Notes: generated by a model from the sequence alone, not told the origin. Numbered from the stretch's first letter, positions 1 through 7,202 are shown. The stretch: DNA of 16,646 nucleotides from Akkermansia sp. (GCA_020047775.1 JAIFNK010000218.1:1-16646), one strand, 5' to 3'. A program made the numbers and translations.

Positions 1-420
1 AACGTCGCCCGCGAACTCAAGCGCGTGGACGGCGAGCTGAAAAACCTCCAAAACCACCTCAACACCCAGCTGAAAATCACCGCCAGCGGCAACGACGCCC
101 TGCAAGCCGAGCTCGATTCCCTGCGCAAACAAAACGAAACGCTGCGGGTCAACAATGCCGCGCTCCAACAGAAACCCGGCCGCGCCGAGCAACGGCTTCT
201 CCAAATCCAGGAAATCGCCATCCGCCGGATGCGCGAGCAGGCCCCCGGATTCGCCCCGGCATGGGAACAAGCGCTGCGCCAAGGCGAGCAGGAAGTCGAT
301 GCGGCGGACTCGGGATTGGTCAAGCTCGTCCGCCGGGTGATTCCGGGACTTGGCAACTCCGCCCCGTCCCAACCCGCGCTCATCGTCACCGAAGACACGC
401 CGAACTCCCAGCAATCCTAA
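1..420 (+). CDS. C-terminal part of a coiled-coil protein (5' end outside window)
   Basis: The reading frame is open from the first base, so the gene begins upstream of the window; 139 residues are visible before the TAA stop. The visible part has no recognised catalytic domain. Residues 1-75 are rich in Glu, Gln, Lys and Leu with heptad-like spacing and read as a coiled coil. A short helical part follows (around QEIAIRRMREQAPGFAPAWE), then a Gly/Pro/Ser-rich tail ending in SQQS. An internal ATG could start a shorter protein, but the coiled coil runs on upstream without a break. It converges on the DUF4407 gene with 18 bp between the stops. That neighbour is also coiled-coil-rich, so a functional link is possible but unproven. 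Function unknown. Confidence 0.7.
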   Translation, partial: NVARELKRVDGELKNLQNHLNTQLKITASGNDALQAELDSLRKQNETLRVNNAALQQKPGRAEQRLLQIQEIAIRRMREQAPGFAPAWEQALRQGEQEVDAADSGLVKLVRRVIPGLGNSAPSQPALIVTEDTPNSQQS

Positions 421-438
421 CCGGAATGCGGAGCCGTC

Positions 439-2118
439 TCACGCGTGGCGCGCGGTGAAGAAGAGCTCTAAGCGGTGGTGGAGATCGTCGTAAAAGCGCT
501 TCTTGATCGCCTCCAAGGCGGCGCGCTTGTCGCTCTCCGCCGCGCCGATGAGCTGTTCCTCGAGTTTCATTTTCTCGGCGAAGGATTTTTCCATTTCGAC
601 CAGTGAATCGAGAAACTCCCTGGCGGCGCGGGTGTGCTCCACGCCATCGACCAGCGCGTTCTCCAGGCGCGAATTGCGGGTGACGGCGGTCAGGTTGCCG
701 CTGGCAAGCTGGTCCATGTAGCGCGTGCGACTCTGGCGGAAGGCGCGGTGCTCGGTGTCGAAGGTGATTTCATCGCGATCGACCAGCGAGTCATAAGGAC
801 CCGCCCGGGTGAAGAATTTCACGATCAGCGGGATGGTATCCACCAGCATGAACAACAATGTCAGGACGATGTAGGTGTAGAAGGCGAATTGGCCGCCCTC
901 GTTGCCGGCCTTGAAAAGCGCGTGGAGCGCCAGCGTCTGGGTGAGGATGTCGCGGCGGGGCTCGGCCCGCAGCGCGGCCAGGCGGTTGGATTCTTCCGTG
1001 GCCACGGCGGCAAGCTCGCCCTGCACCCGGGTGAGCTCGGCGAGGCGGTTGTCGATCTGTTGTTTGATGGTGTCGCGGAGGGAATTCTGCTGGGTGACAA
1101 ATTGCTCCGCCTGGTCGTTCTCGACCTTCTGCTTGAGGCCGGCGACGCGCCCGGCTTCGGATTTGTTAGCGGCGGCGATTTCCGCGAGTTTGGTTTCGAA
1201 GAGTTGGATGGCGGCGGCTTCCGCCTGGCGCGACTGGGTCTGGAGAGTGGATTTCTCCGCGGTGAGATGTTCGAGCAGGCCGCCGAGACGCTTGGATTCC
1301 TCGCGGCGCGGTTCGAGCTGGTCGGAGCGGATCGAGCGGGCACGCGGACCCTCGCCGCGCATGCCGGAACGCTGGCCGTTGAGCTCGCGCTCGAACTCGG
1401 CCTGCCAGAAACCCAGCTCGGTCTGGAGCTTGGCATATTGGGGGGAAAACTCGGCGGATTGTTTTTCAATGACGACAAGGCGCTCGCTGAATGGCGCGGT
1501 GCCCTCGGCGATGGCGGCCTTGAGCTCGGTTTGCTGCTCGCTGGTGAGGCCGGGAATGGCGGACTTGGCGTCTTCGTTTTCCTGAAGGATGAAGCGGGCC
1601 TGGAACGACTCGTTCCACCGGGTGCGCTGCTCGGCGAGCGCGGTTTCCAGGGCCGTGGCCTGGCTGCGGACCTTCTCCTTCTCCGCCGCGAATCCGGCGC
1701 GGACGACCTCGATTTCCGCCGCGCGGTCTTTTTCGATCACCGAGGAAATCGTGTCGCGGAACAACAGCAGGACCAGCGGGTGGGCGATGGTGATGCCCAT
1801 CAAAATGGCGACGACGAGCCGCAGACAGAATTGCGAAAACTTCCGGAAAATCGAGGCATAGGCCCGATAGCTGGCGAGCAGTGCGCGGTCGATGGTCAGG
1901 ATGATGAAGGCCCACACCGCCGCGACCGGATAAATGACGCGGACGTTGTCGGTGAGGGTCGAGATCGCGTAGGCGCAGGCGATGAAGGCGAACGCACAAG
2001 GCACCAGCACGGTGGCGCCGAAGGCCACGTATTTCCGCTGTTCCCAGGCCGGGCATTGCTCGAGGGTCTCGGTGCCGGCTCCGGAGAGCCAGAAAAACGC
2101 GCGTTTGATGGAGTGCAT
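439..2118 (-). CDS. DUF4407 family membrane protein with long periplasmic or cytosolic coiled coil
   Basis: This 559-residue protein has the DUF4407 architecture. Three hydrophobic segments lie near the N-terminus (about residues 31-54, 61-82 and 100-120). About 280 residues of Glu/Ala/Gln/Arg-rich coiled coil follow, then a fourth TM segment (about 412-434, YIVLTLLFMLVDTIPLIVKF) and a 120-residue charged helical tail. The IDRALL motif after TM2 and the VDTIPLIVKF motif in TM4 are typical of the family, whose biochemical role is not established. I chose the ATG at 2116-2118 (MHSIKRAFFWLSGAG) because the family begins with this short amphipathic stretch. The frame is open upstream to 2226, but the extra 36 residues look non-coding. 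No clear Shine-Dalgarno is seen. A weak promoter-like pair (TTGAAA and TAAGTA, 16-bp spacer, minus strand, 2142-2169) lies upstream. It is transcribed divergently from vapB. Confidence 0.85.
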   Translation of the reverse strand: MHSIKRAFFWLSGAGTETLEQCPAWEQRKYVAFGATVLVPCAFAFIACAYAISTLTDNVRVIYPVAAVWAFIILTIDRALLASYRAYASIFRKFSQFCLRLVVAILMGITIAHPLVLLLFRDTISSVIEKDRAAEIEVVRAGFAAEKEKVRSQATALETALAEQRTRWNESFQARFILQENEDAKSAIPGLTSEQQTELKAAIAEGTAPFSERLVVIEKQSAEFSPQYAKLQTELGFWQAEFERELNGQRSGMRGEGPRARSIRSDQLEPRREESKRLGGLLEHLTAEKSTLQTQSRQAEAAAIQLFETKLAEIAAANKSEAGRVAGLKQKVENDQAEQFVTQQNSLRDTIKQQIDNRLAELTRVQGELAAVATEESNRLAALRAEPRRDILTQTLALHALFKAGNEGGQFAFYTYIVLTLLFMLVDTIPLIVKFFTRAGPYDSLVDRDEITFDTEHRAFRQSRTRYMDQLASGNLTAVTRNSRLENALVDGVEHTRAAREFLDSLVEMEKSFAEKMKLEEQLIGAAESDKRAALEAIKKRFYDDLHHRLELFFTARHA

Positions 2119-2226
2119 TGAGTTTGGAATTAACGGGGCACTACTTACCGGATTCGGTGGATATTTCAATTTCCCTCTGGGCGTGAAAACTTGACGAAGA
2201 CGACAAGATGCACCACTAGTTACCAC

Positions 2227-2514
2227 ATGAGTTACGCCACGACACTTGTGAGGACCAGCGTCTCACTGGATGCGAACACTTTGACTAATTTGGACGCTCT
2301 CTCAAAGCGCTGGTCAGTCTCGAAAGCAGAGGTGATGCGCCGCGCCATCCGCAAAATGAAGGAAGAGGCGGATGCGGAGGATCAGTGTCCGGGCCCGCTT
2401 CAAGCATTGGAATGGCTGCAAAATGGCGCGGGACTGAGCGTGGCAGAAGGAGCGGAATTCAAGGCGGACATCGAGTCGGAGCGGAATGCGAAACGCTATT
2501 GGTGGGAATCATGA
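2227..2514 (+). CDS. VapB-like antitoxin, ribbon-helix-helix (CopG/Arc type)
   Basis: This 95-residue protein would neutralise the following PIN-domain toxin and probably autorepress the operon. The N-terminus shows a ribbon-helix-helix DNA-binding fold: a short beta strand (about residues 8-15, VRTSVSLD), helix A (16-29, ANTLTNLDALSKRW), a turn, and helix B (32-49, SKAEVMRRAIRKMKEEAD). The acidic and aromatic C-terminal tail (ending KRYWWES) is where such antitoxins usually wrap the toxin. I placed the start at the ATG at 2227 because the RHH strand lies just after it; an in-frame upstream TTG (2191) would add 12 residues of no family character. The stop codon overlaps the toxin start (ATGA at 2511-2514), which indicates translational coupling. 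No convincing Shine-Dalgarno is visible. Confidence 0.85.
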   Translation: MSYATTLVRTSVSLDANTLTNLDALSKRWSVSKAEVMRRAIRKMKEEADAEDQCPGPLQALEWLQNGAGLSVAEGAEFKADIESERNAKRYWWES

Positions 2515-2888
2515 TTCACCTGGATACCAATTTCCTGGTGGATCTGGTAACCGTCGGATCTCCCGGCGGAGAGAAGATTCTCGCGTGGCTGAGAGCGGGG
2601 AAATCCGTAACAACCAGCGCGGTGGCGTGGTCGGAGTTTTGTAACGGCCCGCTGTCGAGAGCGCAAAAAGACGCAGTGTTCGCCGTGCTGGATCGCAACG
2701 TCAAGGACTTCACATGGCGCGAAGCGGAAGAAGCGGCGCGGTTGTTCAACTTCAGCGGTCGGCGGCGCGGATCTCACGCGGACTGCATGATCGCTGCGGC
2801 GGCCATTGTTTCCGGGATGCCGCTTGCCACATTCAATACGGCGGATTTCGAGCGTTTGGTGCCTTTCGGTCTGATGCTCGAAGGTTGA
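2511..2888 (+). CDS. vapC: VapC-like PIN-domain ribonuclease toxin
   Basis: This 125-residue protein is a complete PIN domain. The four acidic positions that bind the catalytic metal are present: D5 in HLDTNFLVDL, E42 in AWSEFCNG, D91 in SHADCMIAAAA, and D112 in TFNTADF. The toxin of a type II pair of this kind cuts RNA in the cytoplasm and is held inactive by the antitoxin. The start is the ATG that overlaps the vapB stop by four bases. The length is close to the usual 125-140 residues and nothing is truncated, so the module looks intact. The RNA target cannot be told from sequence. It is followed after 2 bp by a strong inverted repeat and then by dgt on the same strand, so read-through into dgt is possible. 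Confidence 0.9.
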   Translation: MIHLDTNFLVDLVTVGSPGGEKILAWLRAGKSVTTSAVAWSEFCNGPLSRAQKDAVFAVLDRNVKDFTWREAEEAARLFNFSGRRRGSHADCMIAAAAIVSGMPLATFNTADFERLVPFGLMLEG

Positions 2889-2890
2889 GG

Positions 2891-2925
2891 TTGCCGGATG
2901 CGCCCGGGCATCTAGTCTCCGGCAA
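2891..2925 (+). promoter_or_regulatory. Strong inverted repeat filling the vapC-dgt gap
   Basis: The arms TTGCCGGA (2891-2898) and TCCGGCAA (2918-2925) are a perfect 8-bp inverted repeat. Inside it, GATGC (2898-2902) and GCATC (2908-2912) can form an alternative stem around CCCGGG. The element starts 2 bp after the vapC stop and its last base touches the ATG of dgt. There is no T-tract after it, so it is not a classical intrinsic terminator. It could be an operator, an mRNA hairpin limiting dgt translation, or an mRNA stabiliser. The repeat is seen directly; the role is inferred. Confidence 0.4.
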
Positions 2926-4206
2926 ATGTTGAACCGCTTTTACGGAGCTTTTGACACGGAGCGGCGCTCGGGTGCCTGCGACGCGTCGGACTACCGGACA
3001 CCCTTCCAGATCGACCGCGACCGGGTGCTGCACACGGCAACCTTCCGGCGCTTGCAGAACAAAACGCAGGTTTTCTGGAGCGGCGAGTACGATTTCTATC
3101 GGACGCGGCTGACGCACTCACTGGAAGTCGCGCAGATCGGCAAGTCGATTTCCTACTGGCTGAAAAGCCAACCGGACAGCCCGCTGGGTGATGATTTTTT
3201 CATCGATCCCGATTTGGTCGAAGCCATTTGCCTGTCGCACGATCTCGGGCATCCGCCGTTCGGCCATGCGGGCGAGCGCACCTTGAACCACCTGATGCGC
3301 GGCCATGGCGGCTTCGAGGGAAACGCCCAGACGCTGCGCCTGCTCACCGAGCGGATTTTCTCCGCCAAGCGCACCGGCATGGACCCCACGCGCGCGTTTC
3401 TCGACGGCGTGCTGAAATACAAATCGCTGTGGACCGAGCTCGGGAACCAGCCTGAGCACCACTTCATCTACGACAACCAGCACGCCTGTCTCGACTGGGC
3501 GATGGGCGGAAACGATTTCCCGCTGGAATTCACCGCGGGCAAGGTGCGCGACAAGTTCAAGTCCATCGAGTGCCAGCTGATGGATTGGGCGGACGACACC
3601 GCCTACTCGCTCAACGATCTATCCGACAGCGTGCGCGCCGGATTTCTCAACATCGAGAAAATCGAAGGCTGGGCTGAAAAGCACAACGAGCCCGCCGGCG
3701 AAGCCACGCCGCTTGGCGACCTCATGGCGGCGATCCGGCGCAAGCGCGTCGATCCCTTCGTCGGCAAGCGCATCGGGAAATACATCCAGTCCACCCGCTT
3801 GGAAACGGACGTCAACTTCCTCAGCGCCACCACCAACCGCTACCGCTACCGGCTTGCCATCGACGAGTCGGTGAAGGCCGAGTCCACAATATTCAAGCGT
3901 CTCGCGTTCGAGGTGGTATTCCTGTCGCCGCAGCTGAAACAACTGGAGCACAAGGGCAGCCGGATGCTTCGCCAGTTGTGGGACGTACTCGGCGAGCGCT
4001 ACATTTCCCAACAGAAAATCGACGGCCAGGACTTCCAACTCCTCCCCGCGGACACCGCGGCGGAAATCGCCGCCGCCCCGGACGAGGCGACGCGGGCGCG
4101 GCTGGTCTGCGATTTCCTGGCTGGCATGACCGATGGCTACGCGGCGCGGACCTACAAGCGCCTGTTCTCGCCGGACTTCGGCTCGATCGGCGACCTTGTC
4201 GGTTAA
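2926..4206 (+). CDS. dgt: Deoxyguanosinetriphosphate triphosphohydrolase (dGTPase), HD superfamily
   Basis: This 426-residue enzyme should hydrolyse dGTP (or other dNTPs) to the deoxynucleoside and tripolyphosphate in the cytoplasm, setting dNTP pools. The HD-domain metal ligands are visible: H64 in RLTHSLEVAQIG, H105-D106 in SHDLGHPPFGHAGE, and an Asp at 223/224 in MDWADDTAYSLNDL. The N-terminal segment (YRTPFQIDRDRVLHTATFRRLQNKTQVF) and the C-terminal DGYAARTYKRLF motif are characteristic of the Dgt group and separate it from other HD phosphohydrolases. The length is within the range of the non-enterobacterial dGTPases. The ATG at 2926 is the only sensible start, since the family begins about 25 residues before the YRTPFQIDRDR block. 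No Shine-Dalgarno is present; the bases just upstream are the arm of an inverted repeat. Substrate preference is not readable from the sequence. Confidence 0.93.
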   Translation: MLNRFYGAFDTERRSGACDASDYRTPFQIDRDRVLHTATFRRLQNKTQVFWSGEYDFYRTRLTHSLEVAQIGKSISYWLKSQPDSPLGDDFFIDPDLVEAICLSHDLGHPPFGHAGERTLNHLMRGHGGFEGNAQTLRLLTERIFSAKRTGMDPTRAFLDGVLKYKSLWTELGNQPEHHFIYDNQHACLDWAMGGNDFPLEFTAGKVRDKFKSIECQLMDWADDTAYSLNDLSDSVRAGFLNIEKIEGWAEKHNEPAGEATPLGDLMAAIRRKRVDPFVGKRIGKYIQSTRLETDVNFLSATTNRYRYRLAIDESVKAESTIFKRLAFEVVFLSPQLKQLEHKGSRMLRQLWDVLGERYISQQKIDGQDFQLLPADTAAEIAAAPDEATRARLVCDFLAGMTDGYAARTYKRLFSPDFGSIGDLVG

Positions 4207-4374
4207 AGTCCTCACCTGCAAAGGCCGCCACCTTCACCTCCTCTTCAAAACCACCACCGAAACCCTCCAGGAATTTTTCCGCGCCTCCCTCTATCATCGG
4301 CTTTGGCTGGTGAATCGTCCCTGACTCGATGGCGCGGGAAATGCTTCTGACATCTCCGCCAAGGCAACCACATC

Positions 4375-5670
4375 ATGAGCATCACGCCCCAAACCGTCAC
4401 CATCCCGGCAACACCCCTTCCCGCGCAGGCACTCATGAGCCTGCGCCGCTACTCGGCATTGGTCTTTTGGGGAATGGTGGTGACCAACCTGGGGCAGCTG
4501 GTCAGCATCGGCGAGAAGCCGCTGAAGTTCCTGCTGAAAGACCAACTCCATCTCAGCCCTACCGCCATGGCCGCCTGGTTCTCGCTGGCGCTGCTGCCAT
4601 GGAGTTTCAAGCCGATCGCCGCGCTGTTTGTCGATGGCGTTCCATTTTTTGGCAGCCGCCACCGCAACTACCTGTTGGTGAGCGCGGCTTTGGCGGGCTG
4701 TTTGTGGCTGGCGCTGGGCATCGTGCCCCGCAGCTACCAACCTCTGGTGATCACCGCGTTCGCCTTCAATATCATGGCGGTGGTGACCAGCGTCGTGGTT
4801 GGCGGACTGCTTGTCGAAGGCGGTCAGACCTACAGTGCCACCGGTCGCCTTAGTTCCATCCGGATGACGGTTGCCAATGTCGTGTTGCTGTTTGTCGGGC
4901 CGGCCGGGGGATTTCTGGCCTCCCGCTGGTTCGGATGGACGACCCTGATCGGCGGCATGCTGTTTTTCTCGATGATTCCGGTCACCCTTCTGCTCCTTCG
5001 CGAGCGGCCGGCTGCCAAGCGGGAAGCCGGCGCACATCCGCTGAAGGGCATTGGCCTACAGCTCAAGGCGGTTCTGCATTGCAAGAATCTCTGGATCTGC
5101 AGCGGACTCCTCTTCCTGGTTCAGCTCTCTCCCGGATACTCCACCCCGCTGTTCTACCATCAGACCAATGTGCTGAAGTTCACTCCGCAGTTCATTGGCA
5201 ACCTGATGGTAGCCGGCGGCATCATGGGGTTGGTCGGCGCCCTGATCTACCCCTTGCTTTGCCGGAGATTCCGGCTGCGCGGACTGCTGTTTATGTCGAT
5301 TACCTGCACGGTTCTCACCTCCCTTTGTTACCTCGGCTATGTGTCCCATGAGTCTGCCGTCGTCATCGAAGGTTTGGGCATGCTGGGCTACACCCTCGCC
5401 CATCTCCCCCTGTTCGACCTGGCGGCCCGCGCCACGCCCAAAGGTTCGGAAGCGCTGGGTTATTCGATGATGATCGCCTTCTGGAATATCAGCCAGATGA
5501 TTTCCGACGTGACGGGTTCCTACCTCTACGATCGCTTCCAGCTGCCATTCAACAGCCTGGTCTGGATCAACGCCGGCACCACCGCATTGGTGCTGTTGGT
5601 GGTTCCGTTCCTGCCCGGCTATCTGGTGGACAAAAAAGAGGGAGAAGCCGCAGGCGAACCCGCGGTGTAA
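4375..5670 (+). CDS. MFS transporter of the BT1 / folate-biopterin transporter family
   Basis: This 431-residue inner-membrane protein has about 12 hydrophobic segments. The stretch at residues about 72-105 (ALLPWSFKPIAALFVDGVPFFGSRHRNYL) matches the BT1-family signature, in which a tryptophan and W/FKP precede a D.VP..G.RRR.Y motif. The LKFLLKDQLHLSP segment (50-62) is also typical. Characterised BT1 members move folates or pteridines, but most bacterial homologues are untested, so the substrate is an inference. The start at 4375 is preceded by AAGG about 10 bases upstream; an in-frame ATG at 4435 (MSLRRYSAL) would also leave all TM segments intact. The 168 bp between dgt and this gene hold no convincing gene. 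It converges on hpt. Confidence 0.78.
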   Translation: MSITPQTVTIPATPLPAQALMSLRRYSALVFWGMVVTNLGQLVSIGEKPLKFLLKDQLHLSPTAMAAWFSLALLPWSFKPIAALFVDGVPFFGSRHRNYLLVSAALAGCLWLALGIVPRSYQPLVITAFAFNIMAVVTSVVVGGLLVEGGQTYSATGRLSSIRMTVANVVLLFVGPAGGFLASRWFGWTTLIGGMLFFSMIPVTLLLLRERPAAKREAGAHPLKGIGLQLKAVLHCKNLWICSGLLFLVQLSPGYSTPLFYHQTNVLKFTPQFIGNLMVAGGIMGLVGALIYPLLCRRFRLRGLLFMSITCTVLTSLCYLGYVSHESAVVIEGLGMLGYTLAHLPLFDLAARATPKGSEALGYSMMIAFWNISQMISDVTGSYLYDRFQLPFNSLVWINAGTTALVLLVVPFLPGYLVDKKEGEAAGEPAV

Positions 5671-5679
5671 ATGACGCAA

Positions 5680-5707
5680 CCCGTCCGAATGGTATTGTCC
5701 GGATGGG
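5680..5707 (+). terminator. Weak candidate hairpin terminator after the BT1 transporter gene
   Basis: CCCGTCCG (5680-5687) can pair with CGGATGGG (5700-5707) in the plus-strand RNA: eight pairs including one G-U wobble, with a 12-base loop. It starts 9 bp after the transporter stop codon. No T-run follows, so intrinsic termination would be weak. In minus-strand RNA the wobble becomes a mismatch, so any function would favour the plus strand. Confidence 0.3.
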
Positions 5708-5755
5708 AAGTGCGGGGCGGATTCAAGCGGTTAGCGCAATCGGGAAGACTACGGA

Positions 5756-6292
5756 TCACGTCGCCGCGGAAAGTTTGAGCACACCGACGTAGGGCAGGTT
5801 CCGGTACTTTCCCTTGTAATCCAGCCCGTAGCCGACGACGAATTCATCGCCGATTTCAAATCCCACGTAGTCCGCGCTGACCTCTTCGGCGCGCTCCTTG
5901 TCCTTGGATAACAGAACCGCGGTATGCACCACCACCGCGCCCTCTTCCATGAGTCGCTCGGATACCGCATGCAGCGTCCGGCCGGTGTCGAGAATGTCAT
6001 CCAGCAGCAGGACGTGATGACCCTTGACCTCGGGAAAATGCCGGTCGAGGAAATCGACCTTTCCCGAACTTTCCAGACCGCCATGGTAACTCGCCACATT
6101 GAGGCACTCGATCTCCAGCGGCCGCGGCACCCGCCGGAGCAGGTCGGCTGCGAAGACCAGCGCCCCTTTCAACAGGATGATCACCACCAGGGTGCCGTCC
6201 GGGAAATCCCGCTCGATTTCGAGGGCCATCGCATCAAGGCGTTTCTCGATCACCGCCTCATCGATCAAAACCCGCTCGATATCATTGCGCAT
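5756..6292 (-). CDS. hpt: Hypoxanthine-guanine phosphoribosyltransferase
   Basis: This 178-residue enzyme salvages hypoxanthine and guanine with PRPP to give IMP and GMP in the cytoplasm. All type I PRTase elements are present: the pyrophosphate loop LLKGA (40-44), the flexible-loop SYHGG region (68-72), the PRPP-binding motif VLLLDDILDTGRT (94-106) with its paired acidic residues, a lysine (about 130-132) ahead of the purine pocket, and the C-terminal FEIGDEFVVGYGLDYKGKYR block (145-164) that contacts the base. I chose the ATG at 6290-6292 (MRNDIERVLIDEAV) because HPRTs begin about 35 residues before LLKGA. The frame stays open upstream to a TTG at 6574, but that 94-residue extension would be read through inverted repeats and has no family character. 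It shares orientation with the ftsB-like gene, with a 278-bp gap. Confidence 0.93.
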   Translation of the reverse strand: MRNDIERVLIDEAVIEKRLDAMALEIERDFPDGTLVVIILLKGALVFAADLLRRVPRPLEIECLNVASYHGGLESSGKVDFLDRHFPEVKGHHVLLLDDILDTGRTLHAVSERLMEEGAVVVHTAVLLSKDKERAEEVSADYVGFEIGDEFVVGYGLDYKGKYRNLPYVGVLKLSAAT

Positions 6293-6352
6293 GGCGAAGC
6301 AATAAGTTGCCCGGTCACAGTCGCCAAGCTCGAATCCGAAGGCTCGCCGGAC

Positions 6353-6471
6353 AGCGGGTCTCCAGACCCGCTTGAGAAAGAATCGTCGGAGGGCAAGAGC
6401 CAAGGCGCGATTCTTCGGCAATCCTTTCGCTTGGAGACTCGCGATCCGGCTACCGGGAGCGCGAGTGTCTC
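6353..6471. repeat. Cluster of inverted repeats (REP/BIME-like) in the hpt-ftsB gap
   Basis: Three palindromic units lie in a row. AGCGGGTCT and AGACCCGCT flank CC at 6353-6372, a near-perfect 20-bp palindrome. AAGAATCG (6378-6385) is matched by CGATTCTT (6408-6415). GAGACTCGCG (6434-6443) is matched, with a two-base bulge, by CGCGAGTGTCTC (6460-6471). The rest of the 278-bp gap between hpt and the ftsB-like gene shows no convincing gene. The density of stems suggests a short extragenic palindromic element; a regulatory leader for hpt is the alternative. Confidence 0.45.
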
Positions 6472-6570
6472 GACTCGCTGGCGAATGAGGGGCCAAAGAG
6501 AAGAGGCATGCGCCGCTGTGCTTTGACTGTCCATTTTCAGTCGAGTCTGGAGGCCCGCGGTCCCGGGCGA

Positions 6571-6912
6571 TCAACGCTCGCCCCGGAACTTCAGAACACG
6601 CTCGCCTTCCCGATAGTAATCCAGTCGGTCACGGGCGTGGATTTCCAAATACGAAGGATCTTCACGCAGGGCGCGATACTCAACCTGATGGTATTCGCGG
6701 TCCGCATTGATGGTGGCTTCGCGCTGTTTTGCCAGTTCCAGCTTGGCTTCGAGTTTCTCCAACTCGCGCCGCTGCGGGAAGGCGGTCGCGACCACCACGA
6801 AGCCAAGCGATATGCAGAACATCACGAAAACCACGCGCTCCAACCCTTGGATCACCCGGGTCCGGGCTTCCAAGCGGGTCAGTTTTAATCCTGCCATCGA
6901 TCGTTTTGCCAT
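6571..6912 (-). CDS. FtsB/DivIC-like septum formation initiator protein
   Basis: This 113-residue protein has the septum formation initiator layout: a short basic cytoplasmic N-terminus (MAKRSMAGLKLTRLEARTR), one TM helix (about 27-45, VVFVMFCISLGFVVVATAF), a coiled coil (about 48-82), and the conserved DPSYLEIHARDRLDYYREGE block (85-104). That block matches the D...E..AR..L.....GE pattern of FtsB/DivIC. In characterised bacteria these proteins form a complex with FtsL and FtsQ/DivIB at the division site; this role is inferred by family. The ATG at 6910-6912 is chosen; an upstream TTG (6945) and a downstream ATG (6897) are possible. A GGAGG and a GAGGG lie 20 or more bases upstream, too far to decide. 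Its partner genes are not in the window. Confidence 0.8.
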   Translation of the reverse strand: MAKRSMAGLKLTRLEARTRVIQGLERVVFVMFCISLGFVVVATAFPQRRELEKLEAKLELAKQREATINADREYHQVEYRALREDPSYLEIHARDRLDYYREGERVLKFRGER

Positions 6913-6998
6913 TCTGTGACGCCACAAATCCCTCAAAACCTCCAATTGTCAAGAAAACTAAGAGACAGTGGCTTCGAACACTTCGAACCAGGGGGCAC

Positions 6999-7202
6999 CT
7001 ACCGCCTCCATCTCCAGGCCGCCGGCTTCTGTTGGAGAAACATTTGATGCGCGCCCAGCGGGATGGTCTGGGGGGCAACCGCGCTGTCCTGACCAAGCTC
7101 CTGGGACCTCAGGCTGCCTGCGGCCACGATGAAAGCCAGGATGGTAATTGATGTGGTGAGTATTTTCTGGTATCTGTCTGATATTCGGTTGTCTGTTGCC
7201 AT
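6999..7202 (-). CDS. Small membrane-anchored or exported protein, unrecognised
   Basis: This 67-residue reading frame has a polar N-terminus (MATDNRISDRYQK), a hydrophobic stretch (about residues 15-29, LTTSITILAFIVAAG), and a polar region ending in an Arg/Trp-rich tail (AAWRWRR). That pattern is a signal peptide or single anchor followed by a short exported domain. The ATG at 7200-7202 is preceded by TAAGGA close upstream, which is one of the better ribosome-binding sites in the window and the main reason to accept the gene. It has the orientation of the ftsB-like gene and is divergent from the GH106 gene. I do not recognise a family. It could be spurious. Confidence 0.45.
   Translation of the reverse strand: MATDNRISDRYQKILTTSITILAFIVAAGSLRSQELGQDSAVAPQTIPLGAHQMFLQQKPAAWRWRR

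Noticed and set aside
634..2121. Long plus-strand open frame (495 codons) opposite the DUF4407 gene
   Set aside because: It is antisense to a well-supported coiled-coil membrane protein. Such GC-rich Ala/Glu/Leu coding sequence commonly leaves an opposite frame open, and the translation has no recognisable domain.
2191..2220. Promoter TTGACG plus ACTAGT upstream of vapB
   Set aside because: The -35-like box is good, but the -10-like box is poor and only a few bases from the start codon.
4207..4374. Short plus-strand frames between dgt and the BT1 transporter gene
   Set aside because: They overlap the end of dgt, have no start with a ribosome-binding site, and give unconvincing translations.
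5680..5707. Strong intrinsic terminator between the convergent transporter and hpt genes
   Set aside because: A hairpin is possible but has a wobble, a 12-base loop and no T-tract, so it is kept only as a weak candidate.
6293..6574. 94-residue N-terminal extension of HPRT from a TTG at 6574
   Set aside because: HPRT proteins are about 175-190 residues and the ATG at 6292 gives 178. The extension would be translated from inverted repeats and lacks family similarity.
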